A stretch of 64,000 nucleotides of DNA, from contig NZ_JAGSPJ010000003.1 of NCBI RefSeq assembly GCF_018139545.1, positions 124,001-188,000 on the forward strand, in the 5' to 3' direction. Both the position numbers and the translations under genes were made by a program. How positions within the stretch are numbered: the first letter of the stretch is position 1; the number at the start of each line of letters is the position of its first letter. The notes beneath the pieces are model-generated. The model was not told the DNA's origin, searched no databases, and worked only from the letters and a program-made list of their open reading frames with translations. This document shows positions 37,705 through 47,666 of this stretch, piece after piece. Source of the stretch: Affinundibacterium fentianense (GTDB lineage Bacteria; Pseudomonadota; Gammaproteobacteria; Burkholderiales; Burkholderiaceae_D).

Positions 37705-37710
37705 TATAAT
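37705..37710 (+). promoter_or_regulatory. Probable -10 box upstream of murJ
   Basis: A perfect TATAAT ends 8 nt before the murJ ATG, which would give a very short leader. The expected -35 position has no good match, so confidence is modest. Confidence 0.4.
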
Positions 37711-37718
37711 CTTGCTTT

Positions 37719-39269
37719 ATGAACTTATTAAAAACACTCGCTGCGATTAGCAGTATGACGATGTTGTCACGTGTCACTGGATTGATTCGTGATGTCTTAT
37801 TTGGTTGGTATTTTGGTGCTGGCGCGATGATGGACGCCTATGTGCAAGCGTTTAAGATTCCTAATTTCTTTCGACGCCTGTTTGCTGAGGGTGCTTTTTC
37901 TCAAGCTTTCGTGCCGATTTTGGCCGAGTATCGGAATCAAAAAGGGGAGGCCGAAGTAAAGGAGCTCGTCGATCATGTGGCGACTGTGTTAGTTTGGGCT
38001 TTACTGTTGACTTGCGTATTGGGTGTGGTGGGCGCGCCAGTGCTGGTTGTGATGTTTTCATCGGGTTTCTTGAATTCACCGACGAAATTTGATTTGACGG
38101 TGAATTTGACGCGCATCATGTTCCCGTACATTGGATTCATGTCTTTGGTCGCATTGTCCAGCGGTATATTAAATACCTGGCGGCAATTTAAAATCCCAGC
38201 ATTCACACCGGTCTTGCTTAATCTTTCGTTCATCAGTGCGACTTTGGTGCTGACCAATCATTTGCATCAGCCGATTTACGCTTTGGGTATTGCTGTGTTC
38301 GTTGGGGGAGTGTTGCAACTAGCGATACAAATTCCTTCTTTGATCAAGATTGGGATGTTACCTCGCATCACATCCAATCCTGCCTTTGCATTGCGTGATC
38401 CAAAAGTTAGACGTGTTTTGCGACAAATGGGGCCAGCGGTGTTAGCCGTTTCTGCGACACAGATCAGTATTATGATTAATTCGACATGGGCTTCTTGGTT
38501 GCCGGATGGGAGTGCATCGCAGCTCAGTTTTGCAGATCGCTTGATGGAATTTCCATCCGCCATGCTAGGCGTCGCATTGGGTACAGTTTTGTTACCGAGT
38601 CTTTCTAGTGCTAAGGCGAATGCTGATACCAAAGAATACTCCGCCTTGCTCGATTGGGGTTTGCGTTTAACTTGTTTACTCGCTTTGCCAGCAGCGGTTG
38701 GTTTGCTCACTTTGTCTGATGCCCTAACGGCAACTTTGTTTCATAATGGGAAATTTGATGCCCACGCTGTACATGAGACGGCGAAAGCAGTTTCCGCGTA
38801 TGGGGTTGGTTTAACGGGTCTCATTTTGGTGAAGATTTTGGCACCTGGATTTTATGCACAACAAGATATTCGTACTCCAGTGAAAATTGCGTTAGTGGTC
38901 CTGCTTGTAACGCAGATTTTGAATGTATGTTTTGTTCCGTTTATTCAGCAAGCTGGTTTGGCTTTGTCGGTGGGGCTTGGTGCTTGCGTGAATGCGTTTT
39001 TACTTTTCCGTGGATTGCGGCAACGTGCAATCTATCAACCTGAGTCCGGGTGGTTGAAATTCTTTTTTAAACTATTGTTCGCCTTGAGCTTAATGGCAAT
39101 GGTCGCGCTTGGCTTATCTTATCAGGTGGATTGGCTTGGATTGCAAGGTCATAAATGGATGCGGGCTGGCTTAATGGGGGGCGTTATTTTGGTTTGTATG
39201 CTGATCTATTTTGCTGTGTTGTTTGTGATGGGATTCCGTTTGCGTGATTTTAGAAAGCTTGCGAAATAG
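37719..39269 (+). CDS. murJ: Lipid II flippase MurJ
   Basis: 516 residues with about 14 hydrophobic helices, the MviN/MurJ family of the MOP superfamily, which flips the peptidoglycan precursor lipid II across the inner membrane. Signature segments at the N-terminus are ISSMTMLSRVTGLIRDVLFG and FGAGAMMDAYVQAFKIPNFFRRLFAEGAFSQAFVP, with the essential Arg residues in the second one. MPSAMLGVALGTVLLPSLS-like and KILAPGFYAQQDIRTPVKIA segments are also present. In many betaproteobacteria murJ lies by rpsT; that gene is not seen here. Confidence 0.96.
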   Translation: MNLLKTLAAISSMTMLSRVTGLIRDVLFGWYFGAGAMMDAYVQAFKIPNFFRRLFAEGAFSQAFVPILAEYRNQKGEAEVKELVDHVATVLVWALLLTCVLGVVGAPVLVVMFSSGFLNSPTKFDLTVNLTRIMFPYIGFMSLVALSSGILNTWRQFKIPAFTPVLLNLSFISATLVLTNHLHQPIYALGIAVFVGGVLQLAIQIPSLIKIGMLPRITSNPAFALRDPKVRRVLRQMGPAVLAVSATQISIMINSTWASWLPDGSASQLSFADRLMEFPSAMLGVALGTVLLPSLSSAKANADTKEYSALLDWGLRLTCLLALPAAVGLLTLSDALTATLFHNGKFDAHAVHETAKAVSAYGVGLTGLILVKILAPGFYAQQDIRTPVKIALVVLLVTQILNVCFVPFIQQAGLALSVGLGACVNAFLLFRGLRQRAIYQPESGWLKFFFKLLFALSLMAMVALGLSYQVDWLGLQGHKWMRAGLMGGVILVCMLIYFAVLFVMGFRLRDFRKLAK

Positions 39270-39320
39270 TCCTAAAAAAAGAGTCCTAAAAAAAGAGTCC
39301 TAAAAATAGTCCTAAATAAT
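39268..39320. repeat. Tandem repeat of AGTCCTAAAAAAAG, 3-4 copies
   Basis: Two exact 14-nt copies are followed by a 12-nt and a diverged copy. It begins at the murJ stop codon, so murJ ends at the first unit. Confidence 0.85.
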
Positions 39321-39666
39321 GCGCGATGATGCGGAAAAGACAAAGAGTGTTTTGTCAAAATCATGCATTTTTGTCGTCGTATAGCCGTCCTCATTCCATA
39401 CTTGGCACTACTCACTGCAGATATCTTGTCTATCAGTTGTAAGCAAATATCCCTACAGATAGCACAAACCCAGCATGAATAGCTGGGTTGTGGTTTTGGT
39501 AATCTGTGTCTTAAATTTAACAATTTTGAGAAGCTCTTAAACAGTTTTTGGTCTTTCTCAAGCTTCCTTGAGGAAATGGATTGACACCCATGAACCTGCC
39601 TTAGATACTGGTTTTATTTCCGGAGAGAATGTCTTTCTGGTTTCGCTGACGAAGGAAGCGCCTAGC
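39270..39666. other. Gap between murJ and the hybrid kinase gene
   Basis: About 400 nt. Its first 50 nt are a tandem repeat described separately. The rest shows a short AACCCAGC...GCTGGGTT inverted repeat (39467-39488) that may act as a terminator, and no coding region. Confidence 0.5.
39465..39490 (+). terminator. Possible terminator downstream of murJ
   Basis: AACCCAGC (39467-39474) and GCTGGGTT (39481-39488) form an 8-bp stem with a 6-nt loop, followed by GTGGTTTTGG, a weak T tract. Confidence 0.5.
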
Positions 39667-42600
39667 GTGAAGAACCTCCATCTCAAATTGGTATTGCCCT
39701 TGGCGATAGGGGTCCTGGTCTTGTTGCCTGCGGTTCTCATTACTTGGTTTGGTTATCGTGCTGCGCAACAGACGGCCGTGGATGCCGCAAATGCAGTGAT
39801 GATACAAGCAAGTTTGCGTGCGAGTGAGGCTGCTGATGCCGATCTCGCAGAACCGTCTCGTCTATTGAGCTACTTTTCGAGTTATGGAGACGCCGTCAAT
39901 GGCGAACCCGATTTTAAAAACTTCACTAGCTTTGATCGATTTGAAGAAGTCGCGTGGGGGGCAATGCGCGGGACGAGATTGGTCAAATTTATTGGATACG
40001 CTGCTGCCTCCGGAGGCTACCGAGCGATCAATGTCTATGACGAAGACGCACTGCCAGATGTGTTGGTACAGGAACCGGGTGAGAGTTTTAGACGCCATTT
40101 TCGCAGTGCCTATCCGCTGGATAGAAGGATGATGATAGGAAAAGATGGCCAAGCCTACAATGCGAATACGAGGCCATGGTACAGCGCGGCCTTAAAAGCA
40201 GCAGATCCGACAGGTAAAGAGAGTGATGGGCGTGCGTGGACCGATGTTTATCCCTCATTTTCTCGAAATCAATTGCAAGTTGCTCATTCCACTGTAGTAC
40301 GCAATTCGCGTCGTGAAATCGTTGGTGTTGTGGGACTGGATGTGTCCTTTAAATTGCTGAGTGCGTCCTTGCACAATTTGGACATCAGTCCCAATGCAAT
40401 TGCCTTCATTGTGGATAATCGCGGTGATTTGGTTGCGACCTCGGTTGAGAATATGCTGTTGGGTTCCCCCGATATGCCTAAGGTCAACGGCTTGGAAGCG
40501 AATTCTCCTTTGATCAGAAGTGCCATGCGCGCTCTGCCAGAACGCGTGAAAACGGGACTGGTTTTGACCAGCAACCGGGAAAGTCAAAACAATGCTAATT
40601 TGTGCCAGTCTGGCGGGATTTGTGAAAATTTTCAGTTTGAATTTGAAAATAAGAGTTATCTCGCTCATGCGTTGGTCTTGAATCAAGGAAGTAGCCGTAC
40701 ATCCAATGTACTCGCGCAACACCAGGTGAAGGATTTTAATTTCCCCGATTGGCGCTTGGTAATTGCTGTGCCATCTGAGGATTTTAACTATGTCATTAAA
40801 GAAAAAAGTCAAAAGACTTTAATACTGGCGGTGGTGCTAGCTTTGGTGGCATCCGCTTTTGGTATCTGGTTTGCATCGCGTTTAAATGCGAGTATTAGCG
40901 CGATCGCAAGGGCGGCTGTTAAGCTTGGACATGGTGATTTAGATCCGGGTTTGATTCGGACCAACTTTGTCGAGTTTCAGCAAATTAATTTGGAATTGGG
41001 ACATACGGCTGACGCGCTCAAGCAGTCGCGCGATGCGTTGATGGCACAAAACGCGGAGCTTGAGGCTAGGGTGCTTGCGCGCACGGAGGATTTAGCGCAT
41101 CAGACCGAGCAAGCCTTGCAGGCCGCAAATGCCAAAGCGGCTTTTCTTGCAACCATGAGCCATGAGATTCGTACACCCATGAATGGTGTGATCGGAATGA
41201 CCGATTTGTTGGCTGGTACAGCCTTGAATCCAGAACAGCATGATTATGTTGAAACCATACGCACGTCGGGGAATGCTTTGCTAACTATTATTAACGATAT
41301 TTTGGATTTTTCGAAAATTGAGTCTGGCAAAATGGAGTTGGAATGTGAGCCGTTCTCATTGCAACAAATGATTGAGGATTGCATTGCTTTACTTGCGAGC
41401 GCAGCAAACCAAAAGAAGTTGGAATTGCTCTATGAATTTGATCGGGACGTGCCACGGTTCATTTTGGGGGACATTACCCGTGTCCGTCAAATTGTTCTTA
41501 ATCTTCTAAGTAATGCGGTTAAGTTTACAGAGAGCGGCGAGGTGACTATACAGGTCAGTCGGGGCGCGAGTGAACAAGTCAATCGGTTGGCGATCCATGT
41601 GAAGGACACGGGCATCGGCATTCCAGCAGATCGGGTGACCCAATTATTTTCCGCATTCACCCAGATTGATGCGGCGACGACGCGTAAGTATGGTGGTACC
41701 GGATTAGGCTTGGCAATTAGCCGCCGCTTGGCGGAAATGATGGGAGGGGGAATCAAGCTTCAAAGTGAAGAGGGCAAGGGCAGCGTATTTACCGTGGAAT
41801 TGCAAGCGGAAGCGTTCACGGATGAAGCTGCGGTGAATCCGAATACCAGTGATATGGCGGCACGTGAGCAGCTGAAGTCTTTGGGCGGTAAGCCTGTGTT
41901 GTTGATTGATCCCAATGCGAACAGCGCGCGCATTATGCAACAACGCCTGTTGGAATATCAGATGCCATCGCAAGTAATCCAGACGATGGAAGAGATTCGC
42001 AACATTGACACCAAGGGTTTTGCTTTGATTATGGTCAATGTTGAACAAAGCAATCTGCTGACGACGGATTTCATCCATGCTGTGCGTGCATCTGGAAATT
42101 TGGCTCACTTGCCTGTTTTGGCGATTGTGATACAGGCCGAAAGCCGCGAGAAAGAATTAGATCGTTTAGGCGCGGCTTATTTGTTAAAGCCTGTGCGTGA
42201 ATCCCATCTCACCGAAGCATTGTTACAGCTCTTGTTTATACCTGACGCGATTCGACCTGGACAAGCAGGGTTCCAATTGGAGCAAGAGCGTCGCCAAGGT
42301 CGTCCAACTTTAGGTGAGCGGTTTCCGTTACGTATGTTGGTGGTCGATGATAATCCGACAAATCGAAAAGTTGCCGGCATGATGTTGGAGCGCTTGGGAT
42401 ATGAGGCCGTTTATGCGAATGATGGACGAGACGCAGTCGATCAAATTTTAGCCGCAGATGCAAATCAACACGCATTTGAAGTTGTTTGGATGGATTTGCA
42501 TATGCCTGTATTGGATGGGCTGGAGAGTACCAAAATAGTGCGGAATTCTCGCATCCGTCAACCACGAATCATCGCAGTGACCGCTGCAGCAATGCATGGA

Positions 42601-43131
42601 GACAAAGAAATTTGTCTTCAAGCTGGTATGGACGATTATGTGAGTAAGCCGCTAGAGAGCAAAGAGTTGCAAGTCGCTTTAGAGCGTTACCTGAGGTCGC
42701 GTGGCTTTGAAATTCGACAACGTGAAGAAATGGAAGTGCCGTCCCAGACGATTGAAGACGAGCAGCCAGATTATTTCGATCCGAATCGTTTTATGGCTTT
42801 TTGTGAGGGCAATCCGGCCTATCGGAATACTTTCATTGGACTGATTCAAAATATGGTTGCAAAGGCGCAGAACCAATACGACCAAGCATTGCAAGCGTGG
42901 CGCGCACAAAAAATTGACGAGGCTGCTAGGGTTTTTCACACGATGCGTGGGTCGATGGGGACTTTAGGTGCCGTGGCATTTGTTGAAACGTCGAAGGCAT
43001 TGGAGTCTGCAATCAAGTCACAACAAGTCGATGAGGCCGATCGCCTATTTATCGAAATTAAGACCGTATTGGATCTGACGATGGCCGAAGCACAGGCTTG
43101 GCTCAATGCGCAGGCGAAGATTGTAGCCTAG
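39667..43131 (+). CDS. Hybrid sensor histidine kinase, BarA-like, with Hpt domain
   Basis: About 1154 residues from a GTG at 39667 (GAAGGA upstream); a TTG at 39568 in frame is less likely. Order: membrane helix (LVLPLAIGVLVLLPAVLIT), periplasmic Cache-type sensor, second helix (TLILAVVLALVASAFGIWF), HAMP, coiled coil, HisKA with His499 in SHEIRTPMNGVIGM, HATPase (DTGIGIPADRV, GTGLGLAISRRL), a degenerate receiver (about 741-860) where the phospho-Asp position reads Asn in LIMVNVEQ, a true receiver with Asp943 in VVWMDLHMPVLDGL, and an Hpt domain with His1091 in FHTMRGSMGTLG. It should relay phosphate to a separate response regulator, as BarA does to UvrY. No such partner is adjacent. Confidence 0.92.
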   Translation: MKNLHLKLVLPLAIGVLVLLPAVLITWFGYRAAQQTAVDAANAVMIQASLRASEAADADLAEPSRLLSYFSSYGDAVNGEPDFKNFTSFDRFEEVAWGAMRGTRLVKFIGYAAASGGYRAINVYDEDALPDVLVQEPGESFRRHFRSAYPLDRRMMIGKDGQAYNANTRPWYSAALKAADPTGKESDGRAWTDVYPSFSRNQLQVAHSTVVRNSRREIVGVVGLDVSFKLLSASLHNLDISPNAIAFIVDNRGDLVATSVENMLLGSPDMPKVNGLEANSPLIRSAMRALPERVKTGLVLTSNRESQNNANLCQSGGICENFQFEFENKSYLAHALVLNQGSSRTSNVLAQHQVKDFNFPDWRLVIAVPSEDFNYVIKEKSQKTLILAVVLALVASAFGIWFASRLNASISAIARAAVKLGHGDLDPGLIRTNFVEFQQINLELGHTADALKQSRDALMAQNAELEARVLARTEDLAHQTEQALQAANAKAAFLATMSHEIRTPMNGVIGMTDLLAGTALNPEQHDYVETIRTSGNALLTIINDILDFSKIESGKMELECEPFSLQQMIEDCIALLASAANQKKLELLYEFDRDVPRFILGDITRVRQIVLNLLSNAVKFTESGEVTIQVSRGASEQVNRLAIHVKDTGIGIPADRVTQLFSAFTQIDAATTRKYGGTGLGLAISRRLAEMMGGGIKLQSEEGKGSVFTVELQAEAFTDEAAVNPNTSDMAAREQLKSLGGKPVLLIDPNANSARIMQQRLLEYQMPSQVIQTMEEIRNIDTKGFALIMVNVEQSNLLTTDFIHAVRASGNLAHLPVLAIVIQAESREKELDRLGAAYLLKPVRESHLTEALLQLLFIPDAIRPGQAGFQLEQERRQGRPTLGERFPLRMLVVDDNPTNRKVAGMMLERLGYEAVYANDGRDAVDQILAADANQHAFEVVWMDLHMPVLDGLESTKIVRNSRIRQPRIIAVTAAAMHGDKEICLQAGMDDYVSKPLESKELQVALERYLRSRGFEIRQREEMEVPSQTIEDEQPDYFDPNRFMAFCEGNPAYRNTFIGLIQNMVAKAQNQYDQALQAWRAQKIDEAARVFHTMRGSMGTLGAVAFVETSKALESAIKSQQVDEADRLFIEIKTVLDLTMAEAQAWLNAQAKIVA

Positions 43132-43183
43132 CTAAATTGGCATTATTGCTATTTTTCACAATTCGAGCGTCGCAACGCGCTTT

Positions 43184-43192
43184 TGTTATAAT
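43184..43192 (+). promoter_or_regulatory. Extended -10 promoter upstream of rlhA
   Basis: TGTTATAAT: a perfect TATAAT preceded by TGN, the extended -10 form, 33 nt before the rlhA start codon. Confidence 0.55.
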
Positions 43193-43225
43193 CGCGCCTT
43201 CTCCAGTTTGTCCTGATGTCTCGCC

Positions 43226-45202
43226 ATGACCCTACGCACCAATGAAATCGAGTTACTTTCTCCCGCTAAGACCATAGAAATTGGCCGGGAAGCGATTTTG
43301 CATGGCGCGGATGCCGTGTATATCGGAGGGCCTTCGTTTGGAGCGCGGCACAATGCGAGTAACGAAATTAGTGAGATTGCAAAATTAGTAGAATTTGCCC
43401 ATCGTTATCACGCGCGCATTTTTGTTACCTTGAACACGATTTTGCATGACAGCGAATTGGAGCCAGCCCAAGCTTTGATTCATCAATTTTATGATGCGGG
43501 TGTCGATGCTTTGATCGTGCAAGATATGGGAGTAATGGAACTCGACATTCCACCGATTCAAATTCATGCTAGCACGCAATGTGATATTCGTACACCGGCG
43601 AAGGCGCACTTTTTGGGAGCATCGGGGTTTTCACAGTTAGTACTAGCTCGCGAATTAACTCTAGAACAAATTCGAGCGATTAAGGCACAAACACAAACGC
43701 CGCTTGAATATTTTGTTCATGGTGCTCTGTGCGTGGCGTTTTCTGGCCAGTGTTATATCTCACACGCGAAAGATGGCCGCAGCGCGAATCGGGGTGATTG
43801 CTCGCAAGCCTGCCGTTTACCGTATACATTGACCGATAGCGCTGGACGCGTGGTCGCTTACGACAAGCACTTATTGTCGATGAAAGACAATGATCAAAGT
43901 GCAAACTTAGAGGCTTTGCTCGACGCGGGAATTCAATCTTTAAAGATTGAGGGCCGCTATAAAGATATGGGCTATGTAAAAAACATCACGGCGCACTATC
44001 GTTTATTGCTGGATGAAATCTTAGAGCGCCGCCCCGAATACTATCGGGCATCGAGCGGACATACCCAAGTCGCGTTTACGCCGAATGTGGATAAGACTTT
44101 TCACCGCGGACACACCGATTACTTTGCAAATGGACGTCTCGATAATATTGGGGCGTTTGACTCGCCGAAATTTGTCGGCTTACATATTGGTTACGTTACC
44201 CGCTTAGGACCCGATTGGTTTGAATTGGAAACCAATGAAGATCTCGCCAATGGCGACGGCCTCAACTACATGCATAAACGTGAAGTGGTCGGTGTGCATG
44301 CCAATACAGTCGAAAAAAAATCGACGAACGAGAATGGCACTATTTGGCGTGTGTATCCGAATGAAAAGATGGCAGAATTCGCCAGCTTGAAAGTCGGTAT
44401 GTCAGTGCATCGCAATCGCGATCAACAATGGGAAATGGCACTAACTAAAAAGTCAGCCGAGCGTAAATTGGGCTTGTGGATGACGTTGTCTGAGTATGAA
44501 CATGAGCAAAAACGAGGCTTGCAATTAGCCTTGTCGGACGCTGACGGTATCGATACAACGACACGTATCGAGCTGGTACTCGAACCAGCGCAACAAGCTG
44601 AAAAAGCAGAGGCAAGTTTGCGCGATGCTTTGGCTAAGCTGGGCAATACCATGTTCTACGTCGAGCAAATTGATTTACAGTTGAGCCAACCATGGTTTGT
44701 TCCAAGTTCACAAATGAACGCCTTACGACGTGACGCGATCGCACACCATGAGCAAGAGCGTGTACGTCAGTGGAAACGTCCTTTACGCGAGCCCGCTGAG
44801 GAACCCTTGGTACCTTACCCCGAGACGACCTTGAGCTACTTGGCGAATGTGTATAACCACAAAGCCAGTGCTTTTTATAAGAAGCATGGTGTCCAGTTAA
44901 TCGCCGCAGCTTACGAAGCTCATGAAGAATCAGGTGAAGTTCCTCTGATGATCACCAAGCATTGTTTGCGTTTCTCTTTTAATCTTTGCCCTAAACAGGC
45001 GAAAGGCGTGACAGGTGTGCAAGGACAAGTGAGGGCTGAGCCGATGACTTTGGTCAATGGTGACGAGAAATTTACTTTACGATTTGATTGCAAGCCCTGT
45101 GAAATGCATGTCATGGGTAGCATGAAGCCGCATATTTTGAAATCAGCTCCGCCGACAACGGTCGTGAGTCCATTGGTCTTTCACAAGAGCCGTCCGCAAT
45201 AA
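43226..45202 (+). CDS. rlhA: 23S rRNA 5-hydroxycytidine C2501 synthase (U32 family, YdcP)
   Basis: 658 residues, the length of E. coli RlhA (about 650), longer than other U32 proteins because of the extra C-terminal domain. The U32 core shows GADAVYIGGPSFGAR near residues 28-42 and the motif FVHGALCVAFSGQCYISH, with the family cysteines following in NRGDCSQACRLPY. The C-terminal Cys pair in FDCKPCEMHV, with an earlier Cys in HCLRFSFNLCP, probably completes an iron-sulfur site. The enzyme hydroxylates C2501 in the ribosomal peptidyl-transferase centre. It was once called a collagenase-like protease; that activity is not expected here. Confidence 0.93.
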   Translation: MTLRTNEIELLSPAKTIEIGREAILHGADAVYIGGPSFGARHNASNEISEIAKLVEFAHRYHARIFVTLNTILHDSELEPAQALIHQFYDAGVDALIVQDMGVMELDIPPIQIHASTQCDIRTPAKAHFLGASGFSQLVLARELTLEQIRAIKAQTQTPLEYFVHGALCVAFSGQCYISHAKDGRSANRGDCSQACRLPYTLTDSAGRVVAYDKHLLSMKDNDQSANLEALLDAGIQSLKIEGRYKDMGYVKNITAHYRLLLDEILERRPEYYRASSGHTQVAFTPNVDKTFHRGHTDYFANGRLDNIGAFDSPKFVGLHIGYVTRLGPDWFELETNEDLANGDGLNYMHKREVVGVHANTVEKKSTNENGTIWRVYPNEKMAEFASLKVGMSVHRNRDQQWEMALTKKSAERKLGLWMTLSEYEHEQKRGLQLALSDADGIDTTTRIELVLEPAQQAEKAEASLRDALAKLGNTMFYVEQIDLQLSQPWFVPSSQMNALRRDAIAHHEQERVRQWKRPLREPAEEPLVPYPETTLSYLANVYNHKASAFYKKHGVQLIAAAYEAHEESGEVPLMITKHCLRFSFNLCPKQAKGVTGVQGQVRAEPMTLVNGDEKFTLRFDCKPCEMHVMGSMKPHILKSAPPTTVVSPLVFHKSRPQ

Positions 45203-45304
45203 ATTATTGCCCGCGCCTTTGCAGTTTTCTTAGTCCTTTCAGGGCGATTTATTCGTAATCGTCTGGCGGTTTGACCTGCCAATCACTCGAACTAAAAAAT
45301 GCGC

Positions 45305-45345
45305 AAAAAAAACCGGTAAAGCATTGCGCTTACCGGTTCTTTTTT
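45305..45345. terminator. Bidirectional terminator between rlhA and the DPP-IV gene
   Basis: AACCGGTAA and TTACCGGTT form the stem, with eight A before and CTTTTTT after. It lies 18 nt from the end of the leftward peptidase gene. Confidence 0.88.
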
Positions 45346-45362
45346 ATGCTGCAATCAAATGT

Positions 45363-47558
45363 TTATAAATTATCCTGCAAAAACTTCCACTTAGCCTTTT
45401 GTAAGGACCAATTTTGCCAAGCATCGGCAACGCCATGGCCTTGACCAGGATAGAGTTGTAAGCTGTATTCTTTATTGCCTTTGGCTAAAGCATCAATGAA
45501 CATGACGGTATTTTGCGGATGGACGTTATCGTCCATTGTGCCATGCATAATCAAGATTTTACCGCTTAGATCTTTGGCTGCTTTCAGACTGGAGCCTTTA
45601 TCGTAACCCTCCGCATTTTCCTGTGGTAAGCCCATGTAACGTTCGGTATAGATGCTGTCATAAAAGCGCCAATCCGTGACAGGTGCACCGACGAATCCCA
45701 CTTTCCAAGCCTTGCTGTGCGTCATCGCATAGGATGTAAAGTAACCACCGTAACTCCAACCGTTTAATGCGATCCTATCCATGTCAGCAAAACCTTGCTG
45801 GCGCAACCATTCCAGTCCGTCGAGTTGATCTTGCAATTCGAGTTGACCTAGTTTTTTGTGGATAGGCCAAGCGCTTGAAACACCTTTGTTGCTCGCACTT
45901 TGATTGTCCATTACCCAGACAACATAGCCTTGCTGCGCTAAGAAGTGGTAGTACAAATTGGTATTCCACATATCACGTACTTGCGGTGCCATTGGACCTG
46001 CATAGAGATGTTGATACACCGGATATTTTTTTGTTGAATCAAAATTCGGTGGCAAGAACAACACGCTTTCCATTGGGAAGCCGTTGCGGGATTTAATTTG
46101 TTGGTGCTTCACGGTAGCGAGTTGTAGTTCTTTATATTTAGTCGGTACGCCCGCATCATCGACTAATTTAACTTGTACCCCAGCATCCGTGAATAAAGCT
46201 TGTTTTGGAGTTTGCGTCATGCTGCTCCAGGTATCAACGAAATGCGTAAAGGTTTCGTTCCAACGCACCATGTGCGTGCCTTTTTCTTCTGTCAATCGTT
46301 TCAAGTTTGAACCATCGAGATTGACGCTGTATTCGTCATTGCCAATAGGGTTGCGCTCGTTTGCGGCAAATAAAACACGGTTGTTTGCTTCGTCAACACC
46401 GTGAACACTACGCACATCCCAGTCCCCTTGTGTCACAGCTTTGACGAGTTGGAAATTTTTATCATAGTGATACAGGTGATGGTGACCAGTCCGACTTGAT
46501 TCCCAAATGAAACTGCCGTCTTTCAAGAAATGCGGTAGCGGTAGGCGCTCTGTCCATGCAGGACTTGTTTCCTTCACCACGGCTTTGCTGTTCAGTTTGG
46601 TGTCGTAAATACGTAAGTCCAACCATGTTTGCACGCGATCTTGCCAAGCTGCCATAAGTCTGCCATCTGGGGTCCAATCAACTTGAACGATTAAGGTTTC
46701 TTTGCCAGCGTAGGGATCTTGGGTCCAACTAATTTTGCCATTTAAATCGACTACGCCGAGTTTGGTAATTGGATTTGGATCGCCCGCTTTTGGATAGCGT
46801 GTGCGATCTGTTTTGACAGGTTGTGCATGATCACCGCTTAAGGTGTAAACAGGAACCTTGGTTTCATCAAAGCTCAAGAAGGCCAATTTTTTAGAGTCCG
46901 GCGCCCAACGAAATGCGCGGAAATCACCACGACCATAGACCTCTTCTTGATAGACCCAATCCAGTCGACCATTGAAAATTGTTTCACTGCCGCCTGTGGT
47001 TAGTCGCTTTTCCTTTGCAGTCGCAACGTCAGTCGCATACATGTCATTGCCCTTTAAATAGGCAACTGTTTTCGCATCGGGTGAGAGTAATGCTTCGTCT
47101 TCTTGTTCGTTTGGCGTATTCGTCAAAGCACGTGCTTTCGCCGCATTTAAATCGAGCAACCAAATATCATTTTTGTATGTGAAGATATAACTTTTCGTTT
47201 CTGGCTTGATGCGTGCACTTAATTGATCCGCGAGTTTACCGATTTCTTTTTCATCGATTTTGGCGGCTTTGAGTATGCTTAAGACGTTACCATCTGCAGG
47301 CAGTGCGGTTTTTTCCCAAGTCGTAGGATTGACCACGAATAATTCAGCGACACCTTTGTTGACTTTGGATTCGATCAAACGGTTTTGGTTGTCCCAAGAC
47401 AGTCGGGTGAGTGGCGCTGCATTAAAGTTCTGTCGCTGCTCTGGGTGATAAAGCATTTCTAAAGTCAATTTGCCATCGCCGGCATACGCTGCAGCATTTA
47501 CCGCAAAACCGGTGATAATGGCAACGGTAATGGCGCTCAAGGGAATAGTGCGTTTCAT
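45363..47558 (-). CDS. Exported dipeptidyl-peptidase IV (S9B)
   Basis: 731 residues with a signal peptide (cleavage near AAAYAG), an eight-bladed beta-propeller (residues about 60-490) and an alpha/beta hydrolase domain. The N-terminal Glu-Glu motif that binds the substrate amino group is present (WVYQEEVYGRG). The triad is Ser602 in GWSYGGYF, Asp in HGTMDDNVHPQN and His in GQGHGVAD. It should cut Xaa-Pro or Xaa-Ala dipeptides from peptide N-termini in the periplasm. GGAGGATCAACC before the ATG is an ideal ribosome site. With pip, M1, M24 and M61 peptidases it makes a set for using proline-rich peptides. Confidence 0.95.
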   Translation of the reverse strand: MKRTIPLSAITVAIITGFAVNAAAYAGDGKLTLEMLYHPEQRQNFNAAPLTRLSWDNQNRLIESKVNKGVAELFVVNPTTWEKTALPADGNVLSILKAAKIDEKEIGKLADQLSARIKPETKSYIFTYKNDIWLLDLNAAKARALTNTPNEQEDEALLSPDAKTVAYLKGNDMYATDVATAKEKRLTTGGSETIFNGRLDWVYQEEVYGRGDFRAFRWAPDSKKLAFLSFDETKVPVYTLSGDHAQPVKTDRTRYPKAGDPNPITKLGVVDLNGKISWTQDPYAGKETLIVQVDWTPDGRLMAAWQDRVQTWLDLRIYDTKLNSKAVVKETSPAWTERLPLPHFLKDGSFIWESSRTGHHHLYHYDKNFQLVKAVTQGDWDVRSVHGVDEANNRVLFAANERNPIGNDEYSVNLDGSNLKRLTEEKGTHMVRWNETFTHFVDTWSSMTQTPKQALFTDAGVQVKLVDDAGVPTKYKELQLATVKHQQIKSRNGFPMESVLFLPPNFDSTKKYPVYQHLYAGPMAPQVRDMWNTNLYYHFLAQQGYVVWVMDNQSASNKGVSSAWPIHKKLGQLELQDQLDGLEWLRQQGFADMDRIALNGWSYGGYFTSYAMTHSKAWKVGFVGAPVTDWRFYDSIYTERYMGLPQENAEGYDKGSSLKAAKDLSGKILIMHGTMDDNVHPQNTVMFIDALAKGNKEYSLQLYPGQGHGVADAWQNWSLQKAKWKFLQDNL

Positions 47559-47666
47559 GGTTGATCCTCCAAATGATTTTTCTTGATGATTGGATAATGC
47601 AAAATAAAATTTTTTAGGGTCAAAAGCTTGACGAGTTAAGATTGCGCGTCGTTGTTTTAGTTCAAT

